DNA of 8,722 nucleotides from JBOHUC01 sp050733935 (GCA_050733935.1 JBOHUC010000123.1:1-8722), one strand, 5' to 3'; counted from the first letter of the stretch, positions 1 to 6,032 are shown. Notes: a model not told the origin generated them from the sequence alone. Numbers and translations are program-made.

Positions 1-1284
1 GTCGCGACCCAGATGCGGCGGCAGGGTCTGGGCCCTGCGGAGATCGGAGCGTTCGTCGGCTCGCTCTACCTGCCGTGGGCGTTCAAGTGGATCGCAGGCC
101 CATTCGTGGACACGTTCACGAGCGAGAAGCTTGGCCGCCGGCGCACCTGGATCCTGCTCACGCAGGTCGGCCTCGTCCTCGCCCTCCTCGCCGCCTGGCC
201 GGTCAATTTCGCGACCGAGCTCAAGCTGTTCACGCTCCTCCTCCTCATCCACAACAGCTTCGCGGCGGTCCAGGACGTGGCGATCGACGCACTCGCCGTG
301 GACGTCCTGCCCGAGAGCGAGCGCGGGGTTGCGAACGGCTTCATGTTCGGCGGCGCGTACTTCGGGCAGGCGGTCGGCGGCTCGGGGGCGCTCTTCCTCG
401 CTGCGCACGTTCCATTCTCGGCGACCTACTTCTATGTCGCGGCGTGCCTCATGCTGGTCACCCTGTTCGTGACGCTGCCGCTCAAGGAGCCGGCCCGAGC
501 GGCACGGGTCGCGAGTGTCGCCGTGGGCTCGCGGCTTCTCGGCGTCCTGGGCCAGATCCGGAAGTTCGTCATGGACGTCCTGCGGGCGTTCTTCGGATCG
601 CGGGGCGCGTTCGTGGGCCTCATCACCGCGCTTCTTCCGGCGGGAGCGTACGCGCTCGGGCTTGCGCTCCAGACGAACCTCGCGGTCGAGCTCGGGCTCG
701 ACGACACCGCGGTCGCAACACTCACGCTCTGGTCCACGATCATCTCGGCGCTCGGATGCGTGGCCGGCGGCTGGCTCTCGGACCGCTTCGGGCGGCGGAA
801 GATGCTCGCGCTCTTTCTGTTCGCGACCGCGATCCCCACGCTCTGGCTTGCATGGAAGATGCAGCAGGCGGGATGGATCCAGCCGGTGCCGCCCGACATG
901 GCGAATCGCCCGGTCCCTTCGCCCGCTCTCCTCACCGTGTTCTGGATTTCGGTCCTGATCTACAACGTGTTCCAGGGGCTCTATTACGGAATCCGGAGCG
1001 CGCTCTACATGGACGTGACGAGCCCGCAGGTCGCGGCGACCCAGTTCACGGCCTACATGGCGCTCAACAATTTCGTGATCACCTACACCGCGACGTGGCA
1101 GGGGCTCGCGGTCACGCGCTTCGGCTATCCGAACACGCTCGTATTCGATTCGATCGCGGGTCTCCTGCCGATCGCGCTCCTGCCCCTCATGACGCCGCCG
1201 AAGCGGAAGGCGCTCGATCCGGGAAAGGAATACGGGAAGGTGGTGGGCCCCGGGTCGAACGTCCCCGAGGCGATCTCGCCCTAG
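1..1284 (+). CDS. AmpG-like MFS permease, 5' end cut by window
   Basis: Integral inner-membrane permease of the Major Facilitator Superfamily, closest in style to the AmpG/PAT branch (muropeptide or acetyl-CoA-type uptake). The reading frame is already open at base 1 (V-A-T-Q-M), and the second permease in this window has I-A-T-Q-M at its residues 53-57. About 50 N-terminal residues therefore lie outside, and the ATG at base 13 is internal. 427 codons are visible. Signs of the family are the Q-D-V-A-I-D-A motif near visible residues 91-97, a G-R-R-R loop near 45-48, and a second MFS loop D-R-F-G-R-R-K from about residue 261. Many hydrophobic helices and the A-L-Y-M-D-V-T segment are shared with the paralogue at 6033-7463. 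It ends only 10 bp before the convergent cupin gene. The family is clear; the substrate cannot be read from sequence, and AmpG-type muropeptide transport is only the nearest known role. Confidence 0.9.
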   Translation, partial: VATQMRRQGLGPAEIGAFVGSLYLPWAFKWIAGPFVDTFTSEKLGRRRTWILLTQVGLVLALLAAWPVNFATELKLFTLLLLIHNSFAAVQDVAIDALAVDVLPESERGVANGFMFGGAYFGQAVGGSGALFLAAHVPFSATYFYVAACLMLVTLFVTLPLKEPARAARVASVAVGSRLLGVLGQIRKFVMDVLRAFFGSRGAFVGLITALLPAGAYALGLALQTNLAVELGLDDTAVATLTLWSTIISALGCVAGGWLSDRFGRRKMLALFLFATAIPTLWLAWKMQQAGWIQPVPPDMANRPVPSPALLTVFWISVLIYNVFQGLYYGIRSALYMDVTSPQVAATQFTAYMALNNFVITYTATWQGLAVTRFGYPNTLVFDSIAGLLPIALLPLMTPPKRKALDPGKEYGKVVGPGSNVPEAISP

Positions 1285-1294
1285 AAGTCCTGGC

Positions 1295-2065
1295 TCACAG
1301 GTCGACTTCGGGCTCTCCAATCGCGATCATGCGGCAGCCGCCGTTCGTCGTGACGGCGCGCCGCGGCACGCCGGCGCCCGCCCGGTGATAGTCGCCGGCG
1401 GCGAGCTCCCGGTCGGCGCACACGCAGTTTCCCTCGAGCACGAACCGCTCCTCGACGCCGCACTCCGGAAGCGAAGTGACCATCGCTCCCGCGTCCATGC
1501 GCACGATCGCGAAACGAAGCCCGCGCACGCGGTCGACCGCGAGCAGCTGCTCGAACACGCCCGGCGCGACCCGGCGCCACTCGGCGGACCCGGCCGAAAC
1601 GCTCCGGCTTCGCGGAGGAATCGGCTCCGCGGATTCAGGCCCGAGGCGCGGCACGGTGACGAGAAGGATCGAGTCGGAGTCGGCGAGGAGCGCCGCGGCC
1701 GGCGCCGTCGGTCCTGCGCGATGGAACGCGCCTTCCGCGAGGACCGCGTTCCCCCATCGCACGCGCCCGCGTGCGACCACGACCTCGCGTGCGCCGAGCT
1801 CGCGCGCATCGGCGAGGCTCGTTCCTGCGGCGAGCCGGACGAGCATCCGCGCCTCGGCCGTTTCCGGATGCACGAACAGGACGCGCCGCTCGAGTCCTTG
1901 AACGTGCGTCGGCTCCCACCGCCCTTCCCGCGCTCCGAGAAAGTAATGACCGCGATCGCCGATGCGGGAGAAGAGCCGGCGCTTGATTTCTTCCGGCGGG
2001 GTCGCTTCCGGAAGCGCGTAGGCGAGCGTTTCGGCGACCGCTTCGAGCATTCCGTAGGCGCTCAT
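1295..2065 (-). CDS. ChrR-like double-cupin protein, probable partner of the ECF sigma factor
   Basis: 256-residue soluble protein with two cupin-like halves, about residues 44-137 and 162-249. The second has the cupin pattern G-V-E-E-R-F-V-L-E-G, then A-A-G-D-Y. Residues 11-36 (A-E-T-L-A-Y-A-L-P-E-A-T-P-P, then a basic helix) resemble the linker that follows the zinc-binding anti-sigma domain in ChrR-family proteins. The H/C/C zinc cluster that normally precedes it is absent, and the protein starts almost at the linker. The usual cupin metal histidines are also missing: where H-x-H is expected near 198-202 the sequence is S-L-P-E-C. Its ATG overlaps the sigma stop codon by four bases (ATGA), with AAGGA (2072-2076) six bases upstream, so it is co-translated with the sigma gene. 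By family it should sense oxidants or metals and regulate the sigma factor. Without zinc and histidine ligands that role is uncertain, and it could be a non-metal ligand binder. Confidence 0.72.
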   Translation of the reverse strand: MSAYGMLEAVAETLAYALPEATPPEEIKRRLFSRIGDRGHYFLGAREGRWEPTHVQGLERRVLFVHPETAEARMLVRLAAGTSLADARELGAREVVVARGRVRWGNAVLAEGAFHRAGPTAPAAALLADSDSILLVTVPRLGPESAEPIPPRSRSVSAGSAEWRRVAPGVFEQLLAVDRVRGLRFAIVRMDAGAMVTSLPECGVEERFVLEGNCVCADRELAAGDYHRAGAGVPRRAVTTNGGCRMIAIGEPEVDL

Positions 2066-2676
2066 GACGGATCCTTGGGCGGAGCGAGCATGCTCGAGAC
2101 CTGATCCCTGAGCTCGGCCTGCGCATCGTGCAGGAGCACCGGAACGATCGCCGACAGAATGTTGAGCCGGCGCGCGATGCCCGCGATCGGGAGTCCCTTG
2201 AAGTAGAGAAGCTCGAGCGCGCGCCGTCCGAGCGGCGCGAGCTGCGCCACGGCGAGCTCCGCGACCCGATGTCGCACGCCCGGCTCGAGGCGCGAGAGGC
2301 CCGCGAACGCGGCATCCGCGTCGGACGCGGGGTCGGGTTCCGTGACGGGCGGCGTCGCGACCTCCTCCGCGATCGGCTCTTCACGGTTCCAGGCGAGCGC
2401 GCGGGCGCGACACATGCGAAGGAGCCAGGTCGAAACCGGATCCGCGGGCAGAGGCGCGCGGAACTTCTCGCGCTCCTTCCACAGCCGCGCGAACACCTCT
2501 TCGAGAATGTCTCCCGCTGCGCGCGCGTCGCGTGTGATCCGAAGCGCAAGGACGTAGAGCGCGGGCGCGAAGCGGTCGTAGAGGCCGCTCAGGGCCGACT
2601 CGTGACCTTCGGCAACGCGGGTCAGGAGAGCTCGATCGGTTTCAGATTCGAGCGCGTTTTCGCGGGGCGGGGGCAT
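2062..2676 (-). CDS. ECF-type RNA polymerase sigma factor (divergent)
   Basis: 204-residue group IV (ECF) sigma-70 protein that would direct RNA polymerase to a specific promoter set. Region 2 spans about residues 15-70, with Y33-D-R-F-A-P-A-L-Y, R46-I-T-R-D, G55-D-I-L-E-E-V-F and L-W at 65-66; the W-L-L-R-M-C-R segment (84-90) fits region 2.3/2.4. After an acidic, proline-rich linker (about 99-125), region 4 covers about 140-190 (R-R-A-L-E-L-L-Y-F-K-G-L, then I-A-R-R-L). The recognition helix is unusual: the common T-V-K-S-R-L-H-R-A is replaced by I-V-P-V-L-L-H-D-A, losing basic residues and gaining a proline. A GTG 18 bases upstream would extend the frame, but a ribosome-binding site lies inside that extension, so I start at ATG 2676. 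The gene is coupled to the ChrR-like gene by a 4-base overlap. Family membership is good; promoter specificity and activity are uncertain. Confidence 0.82.
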   Translation of the reverse strand: MPPPRENALESETDRALLTRVAEGHESALSGLYDRFAPALYVLALRITRDARAAGDILEEVFARLWKEREKFRAPLPADPVSTWLLRMCRARALAWNREEPIAEEVATPPVTEPDPASDADAAFAGLSRLEPGVRHRVAELAVAQLAPLGRRALELLYFKGLPIAGIARRLNILSAIVPVLLHDAQAELRDQVSSMLAPPKDPS

Positions 2677-2685
2677 GCAGGAGCG

Positions 2686-2691
2686 TCCTTT
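2686..2691 (-). promoter_or_regulatory. Ribosome-binding site deciding the sigma factor start
   Basis: On the minus strand AAAGGA lies nine bases before the ATG at 2676. It falls within the codons that would be translated if the upstream GTG (2694) were the start, which argues for the ATG. Confidence 0.6.
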
Positions 2692-2722
2692 CACGATCCC
2701 GGTTGGGGCGGGAACGGCAGCG

Positions 2723-2751
2723 ATCGTACTCCGCGCGTGCCGCCCGGTGAA
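2723..2751 (-). promoter_or_regulatory. Possible sigma-70-type promoter of the sigma/cupin pair
   Basis: On the minus strand TTCACC (2751-2746) and TACGAT (2728-2723) are separated by exactly 17 bases, each matching four of six consensus positions. A transcript would start near 2715, giving a leader of about 40 bases that contains the AAAGGA site. If real, the pair can be transcribed independently of cutA. I saw no convincing ECF-type autoregulatory motif. Four-of-six matches also occur by chance. Confidence 0.35.
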
Positions 2752-2754
2752 CCG

Positions 2755-2772
2755 AAAAGCCCGGGAGCCGGG
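2755..2772 (-). terminator. Weak terminator-like hairpin after cutA
   Basis: On the minus strand, a few bases past the cutA stop codon, CCCGG and CCGGG flank a three-base loop; after one C comes a run of four T. The stem is only five base pairs, so termination would be partial at best. It lies immediately upstream of the proposed promoter for the sigma gene. Confidence 0.3.
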
Positions 2773-2777
2773 GCGGG

Positions 2778-3104
2778 TCAGGCGCCCCGGGGATCGACCG
2801 ATGCGGCGAGCCAGCCCAGGTAGGCGGCGGACCCGTCCGCCACGTCGAACGCGAGCAATTCGGGCACCTGGTACGGGTGGAGCTCGATCAGGCGCGCGGC
2901 CGCCGCGTCATAGCGCTCGCGGGACGTCTTGACGAGGAGCAGGCACTCCTCCGCGGCCTCGATCTGGCCGTGCCAACGGTAGATCGAGCGGATCCCGGGG
3001 AGCACGTTCACGCAGGCGGCGAGTCTCTCTTCGACCAGGGTGCGACCGAGCGATTCCGCGGTCGCCCGGTCCGCGCAGGTCGTCAGGACGAGCCGCGCGT
3101 TCAT
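2778..3104 (-). CDS. cutA: Divalent-cation tolerance protein CutA
   Basis: 108-residue protein of the CutA1 family, a small trimeric ferredoxin-like-fold protein, at the normal family length. Hallmarks are the N-terminal strand L-V-L-T-T-C, then L-A-A-C-V-N-V-L-P-G (28-37) with the conserved cysteine C31, S-I-Y-R-W-H-G (40-46), E-C-L-L-L-V-K-T (53-60), H-P-Y-Q-V-P-E-L (76-83), and the C-terminal Y-L-G-W-L (95-99). The family is linked to copper and other divalent-metal tolerance in Escherichia coli, but its biochemical role is poorly defined. The ATG at 3104 is preceded by GGAGGAG (3117-3111) at six bases. The gene is upstream of, and on the same strand as, the sigma/cupin pair with a 101-bp gap, so read-through is possible. 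It diverges from the small dockerin-loop gene at 3264; the 159 bp between them shows no convincing promoter. Confidence 0.95.
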   Translation of the reverse strand: MNARLVLTTCADRATAESLGRTLVEERLAACVNVLPGIRSIYRWHGQIEAAEECLLLVKTSRERYDAAAARLIELHPYQVPELLAFDVADGSAAYLGWLAASVDPRGA

Positions 3105-3263
3105 TCCTCGCTCCTCCGGGCGGTCCCGGCTTGCCCGCCATCGGTGGGCGGTCTATCGTCGATGCGCGGCGGCCCGGCCTCCTCTTGCCCGACAACTCTC
3201 CGCAGCATCCCGCCCGGCTCCGCCATCCTCCCCCCGATTCGACCTCCTGCCTCGAGGTGCCTC

Positions 3264-3635
3264 ATGAATTCGAGCCTTTTCCTCCGCTCAGCGATCGTTC
3301 TTTGTTGCCTGGGAACCGTCGGCTCCGCCACCGGGGTGACTCCAGCGGCCGCGGCTGGCCCGGCCGAATCGGTCCTGATGCCGGACATGCGGACCACGGA
3401 CCTCAACGGAAACGGCGCAACGGATCTCGCCGATTTCTCTGTGTTCGCTGCGACCCTGATCGCCTGCGGCGGGATGCCAGCTCCCGTGTGCGATCCCGGG
3501 GACTACAACTGCGACGGCATCGCGGGGCTCGCGGACCTCGGCATCTTCGCGGCCAACTATTTCGCCGGCGGCGTGTTCGCGATCAAGTGTCCGCCCGCGG
3601 CGGCTCCGGCCGCGAGGCCGACGCAGGAGCCGTAG
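3264..3635 (+). CDS. Small exported protein with a pair of dockerin-type calcium loops
   Basis: 123 residues. The N-terminus looks like a signal peptide: one arginine at residue 8, a hydrophobic core at 9-20, and an alanine-rich stretch to about 31, with cleavage probably near A-A-A-A-G. The mature part is almost only two dockerin-like loops. Loop 1 has D46, N48, N50, D54 and D57; loop 2 has D80, N82, D84 and D91, but glycine (G88) at the ninth position. Each is followed by a short hydrophobic helix (F-S-V-F-A-A and L-G-I-F-A-A). Cysteines at 68, 76, 83 and 109 bracket the loops and may form disulfides. The tail (110-123) is rich in alanine and proline. The start is fixed by GAGG (3254-3257) six bases before the ATG. 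Dockerins bind cohesins in cellulosomes; outside those, such loops mostly act as calcium-stabilised modules, and no cohesin is visible here. It converges on the SPFH gene with an 18-bp gap. Confidence 0.78.
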   Translation: MNSSLFLRSAIVLCCLGTVGSATGVTPAAAAGPAESVLMPDMRTTDLNGNGATDLADFSVFAATLIACGGMPAPVCDPGDYNCDGIAGLADLGIFAANYFAGGVFAIKCPPAAAPAARPTQEP

Positions 3636-3653
3636 CGCGGGACCGTTGCGCGC

Positions 3654-4538
3654 TTACGGCCGCCGGACGGGAATGGGCGTTCCGCCGTCGAGCCCGAGCA
3701 CGTTCACCAGTTCCGAGCTCGAGGGCACGATGTACTTCGTGTTCTCGGCGAGCGTGTTGTTGAGCACTTCGAGCCGGCGCATGACCTCGGCGCGCTCCTT
3801 GAAGTAGGTCTCTGCGGCGGTCGAGACGAGGCGGATCGCCTCGGCCTCCGCGTTCGCGCGCGTGATGCGGGCCTGGGCGTCACCCTCCGCCCGGAGGATC
3901 TCGGACTGCTTCACACCCTCGGCCTGCAGGATCTGGCTCTGCTTGATGCCTTCGGATTCGAGGATCGCCGCGCGCTTGTCCCGCTCGGCCTTCATCTGGC
4001 GCGACATCGCCTCGGTGATGTCGACCGGCGGATCGATCTTCTGCACTTCGACGCGCGTGACCTTGACGCCCCACATGTTGGTCGCTTCGTCGAGCACGGT
4101 TCGGAGGTTCGTGTTGATCATGTCGCGCGCCACGAGCGTCTCGTCGAGCGCCCGGTCACCGATCAGGTTGCGCAGGTTGGTCTGGGCGAGCGTCGTGCAC
4201 GCGTAGCCGAAGTCCTGGATCTCGAACTCGGCCTTCACCGGGTCGATCACCTTGTAGTAGACGACCGCGTCCACCGTCACCGTGACGTTGTCCTTCGTGA
4301 TCACCTTCTGCGGCTCGACGTTGATCACCTTCTCGCGCATGTCCACCTTGATCATGTCCTCGATGAACGGCGTGAGGAACGTGAGCCCGGAGCCGACCGT
4401 CGCCTTGTACTTCCCGAGCCTCATGACGAGGCCCTTTTCGTACTGGGACACGATGCGGGCCGTGCGCGCGAGCGTGATCAAGCCGAAGATCGCGAAGACC
4501 ACCAGCAGCACGGTCACCAGAATGTTCGACTCAGTCAT
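3654..4538 (-). CDS. SPFH/band 7 (stomatin, QmcA-like) membrane protein
   Basis: 294 residues, typical for the bacterial stomatin/slipin/QmcA group. One N-terminal membrane helix (about 5-24) is followed by a band 7 domain: Y33-E-K-G-L-V-M-R-L-G-K-Y, G-L-T-F-L-T-P-F, and D-P-P-V-D-I-T-E-A-M (169-178). Then comes a charged coiled-coil segment. It contains four consecutive 11-residue repeats (about 191-234), starting A-I-L-E-S-E-G, Q-I-L-Q-A-E-G, E-I-L-R-A-E-G and R-I-T-R-A-N-A. The C-terminal helical part ends near P-V-R-R-P. These proteins oligomerise in the membrane, organise microdomains and often regulate membrane proteases. The gene lies 57 bp downstream of the NfeD gene on the same strand, the standard partner arrangement. 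GAGAGG six bases before the ATG supports the start. A role in membrane quality control is inferred from the family. Confidence 0.95.
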   Translation of the reverse strand: MTESNILVTVLLVVFAIFGLITLARTARIVSQYEKGLVMRLGKYKATVGSGLTFLTPFIEDMIKVDMREKVINVEPQKVITKDNVTVTVDAVVYYKVIDPVKAEFEIQDFGYACTTLAQTNLRNLIGDRALDETLVARDMINTNLRTVLDEATNMWGVKVTRVEVQKIDPPVDITEAMSRQMKAERDKRAAILESEGIKQSQILQAEGVKQSEILRAEGDAQARITRANAEAEAIRLVSTAAETYFKERAEVMRRLEVLNNTLAENTKYIVPSSSELVNVLGLDGGTPIPVRRP

Positions 4539-4595
4539 TCTTCACCTCTCGTTGAGCTGGTTCCCCGGGCAGGAGACGCGCTCCGCGCCCCTTCC

Positions 4596-5036
4596 TCACC
4601 GCACGCGGACGGTCACGCCTTCCACGGATTCCACGGTCACCTGGGCGCCGGGCTCGCGCGGCTCCCCCGTCTCCTGGGCGAGCGTTGCCCGCCACGTCTC
4701 GTCGCCGACCTTCACCATCCCGGCCTGGTGCGGCGCGATGCGCTTGACCACGATTCCCGTCCGGCCGAGCACGATGTCGGTGTTGGAAGGCCGATCCGGG
4801 CTCGTGAGCCGGCTCCGGATCTGACGGCGCAGGAACGCGAGATAGATGAACGCGAGCGCACCGGCCGAGAACAGGCCGACCTCGCCCGAGCTGAACAGGA
4901 GCCCGACCGCACCACCGGCCGCGAGCGCGATCCCGAGGAGCAGGAGATCGAATCCGGTCACCGCGCCGAGCACGACCTCTCCCACCATGAGGACGGCGCC
5001 CGCGATGATGAGCCACCAGTTGAAGGATGCTTTCAC
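4596..5036 (-). CDS. NfeD family membrane protein (short form), partner of the SPFH protein
   Basis: 146 residues from a GTG start. Three hydrophobic helices fill about residues 6-70. A C-terminal OB-fold-type domain follows (about 88-146): G-R-T-G-I-V-V-K-R-I-A-P, W-R-A-T-L, then V-T-V-E-S-V-E-G-V-T-V. There is no N-terminal protease domain, so it is the short, YbbJ-like NfeD class that binds an SPFH partner. The open frame reaches an ATG at 5111, but GAGGAGGA (5048-5041) sits four bases before the GTG at 5036. The extra 25 residues would be hydrophilic and arginine-rich, which is unlikely in front of a membrane helix, so the GTG start is preferred. It is first in the NfeD-SPFH operon. Confidence 0.9.
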   Translation of the reverse strand: MKASFNWWLIIAGAVLMVGEVVLGAVTGFDLLLLGIALAAGGAVGLLFSSGEVGLFSAGALAFIYLAFLRRQIRSRLTSPDRPSNTDIVLGRTGIVVKRIAPHQAGMVKVGDETWRATLAQETGEPREPGAQVTVESVEGVTVRVR

Positions 5037-5082
5037 GCTTTCCTCCTCGCGCGGTCGAGTCGGGTGCCGCGCACGGGGTCCG

Positions 5083-5111
5083 ACGGTAAGGCGTCCTCGC
5101 GGCGACGACAA
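5083..5111 (-). promoter_or_regulatory. Possible promoter of the NfeD/SPFH operon
   Basis: On the minus strand TTGTCG (5111-5106) and TACCGT (5088-5083) are 17 bases apart, matching four and three of six consensus positions. The predicted start point would give a leader of about 40 bases before the strong ribosome-binding site. This is a weak call, but placement and spacing are reasonable. Confidence 0.3.
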
Positions 5112-5162
5112 GCGGAACCGTTTGGCGGGCGGGCGGCGCTCGGGAAGCGGGCGGAAAGCAGT

Positions 5163-5195
5163 CCGCCCTCCGTTGCCGTTGGCTTCGGAGGGCGG
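5163..5195 (-). terminator. Strong hairpin, probable terminator of the Ig-like/dockerin gene
   Basis: A perfect 10-bp inverted repeat (5163-5172 with 5186-5195) encloses a second 3-bp stem (GCC 5175-5177 with GGC 5181-5183), separated by a TT/TT internal mismatch. It lies 64 bp past the stop codon of the minus-strand dockerin gene and before the promoter region of the NfeD gene. On the minus strand the hairpin is followed by ACTGCTTTCC, a poor T-tract, so it may terminate weakly or protect the 3' end of the transcript. Confidence 0.55.
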
Positions 5196-5258
5196 GGCTT
5201 GCCGGCCGGAGGAGGCGGCCGATCGTCACGAAACCCGCGCACGGGGCGCGGGGTGCGG

Positions 5259-5906
5259 TCAGCGGTACATCGCTTTCACGGCTCCCCAGGTTTCCGCCTG
5301 GACGGGCGTGAGCGAGCATGTGTGCCCGAAGCGCGACTCGAAGATCGTCTGGTCGGCGCCGTTCACGATGCCGTTCAGATCGAAGTCGCCGGCGGGACCG
5401 GACGTGCCGAGAAGGGCGGCGAGGGCCGCGCGATCGACGGAATCCACGTCGAGATCGCCGTCGAAGTCCGGCGTGCGCGGAGCTGCCTGCGTGATCGCCT
5501 CGATCGCGGTCCCCACGATGACGTAGCCGGTCGAGTTCCCGCCCGCCTTGACGTAGAACGTGCACACGCCCGCTCCGTTCGTCGTGCCGAGCAGCCGGCC
5601 GTCCATGTCCGTGTCCTGATCGGAACAGATCACGATGCCGGGCGCGCTCGTGAAGTCGAGCACGACCGTTCCGCCCGCGATCGCCTGGTTCGCGGCATTG
5701 CGCAGCGTGACCGAGTACAGGAAGCCGCCGCCCGGCGATCCGAGGAGCTCAGGCTCGGCGATGCAGTTGCGAGGATCCGGCGTATCTGCGTTCGCGACGG
5801 CCGCCGAAGCGAGCGCGAGCACGAGCGAGATGAGGACGGATGCGACGATCGAGAATGCGAAGCGCTTGCGCGTGATGCGTGTGGAGTTGCCGTTCGTTGG
5901 TTGCAT
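5259..5906 (-). CDS. Exported Ig-like plus dockerin-loop protein with W/YR tail
   Basis: 215 residues. The signal peptide has a basic start (R10, R13, K14, R15), a hydrophobic core at 17-35, and the likely cleavage A-N-A|D after residue 40. Residues about 48-138 form a beta-rich domain (F-L-Y-S-V-T-L-R-N, G-G-T-V-V-L-D-F, G-V-C-T-F-Y-V-K-A-G-G) in the manner of bacterial immunoglobulin-like folds. Then come two textbook dockerin-type calcium loops: D147, D149, D151, D155, D158 and D174, D176, N178, N182, D185. The protein ends C197...T-W-G-A-V-K-A-M-Y-R. Cysteines 48, 94, 115 and 197 could pair after export. GGAGGA (5919-5914) seven bases before ATG 5906 fixes the start; longer upstream frames are antisense to the permease. 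Ig-plus-dockerin proteins of this build are, as I recall, common in Candidatus Eisenbacteria; function is unknown, presumably cell-surface or secreted. No cohesin partner is visible. Confidence 0.82.
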   Translation of the reverse strand: MQPTNGNSTRITRKRFAFSIVASVLISLVLALASAAVANADTPDPRNCIAEPELLGSPGGGFLYSVTLRNAANQAIAGGTVVLDFTSAPGIVICSDQDTDMDGRLLGTTNGAGVCTFYVKAGGNSTGYVIVGTAIEAITQAAPRTPDFDGDLDVDSVDRAALAALLGTSGPAGDFDLNGIVNGADQTIFESRFGHTCSLTPVQAETWGAVKAMYR

Positions 5907-5916
5907 GGTCGAGTCC

Positions 5917-5943
5917 TCCGCACTCCGGTTATCGGCGTGCGGA
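5917..5943. repeat. 27-bp imperfect palindrome at the dockerin gene leader
   Basis: TCCGCAC (5917-5923) pairs with GTGCGGA (5937-5943), and CCG (5925-5927) with CGG (5933-5935), around the centre GTTAT. There is one mismatch between the two arms. On the minus strand its proximal arm overlaps the last three bases of the GGAGGA ribosome-binding site, and the AT-rich centre contains GATAAC, a possible -10 element. It could be an operator or an mRNA hairpin masking the ribosome-binding site. Confidence 0.45.
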
Positions 5944-6000
5944 CGCGCGGCTGAAGCCGTCGTGTGACGGAGCACGCGATTTCGCGCGGAGTCGTCGCCG

Positions 6001-6011
6001 TGCAAATTGCA
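6001..6011. promoter_or_regulatory. Small palindrome TGCAAATTGCA, possible operator
   Basis: Five-base arms (TGCAA/TTGCA) around a central A, unusually AT-rich for this DNA, 21 bases upstream of the permease ATG and between divergent genes. This is suggestive of a regulator site only. Confidence 0.2.
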
Positions 6012-6032
6012 TCCGTGATACCTTCCGTCCCC

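Noticed and set aside
75..1388. A 437-codon frame overlapping the first permease in another frame
   Set aside because: It has no hydrophobic helices or motifs; the permease frame matches a known family throughout.
1385..2823. Long plus-strand open frames opposite the sigma and cupin genes
   Set aside because: They have Arg/Glu/Ala-rich composition without domains and lie antisense to well-supported genes.
3130..3160. Hairpin-like CCGCC/GGCGG repeats upstream of cutA and the small dockerin gene
   Set aside because: Short and GC-only with no nearby promoter signal; not distinguishable from background.
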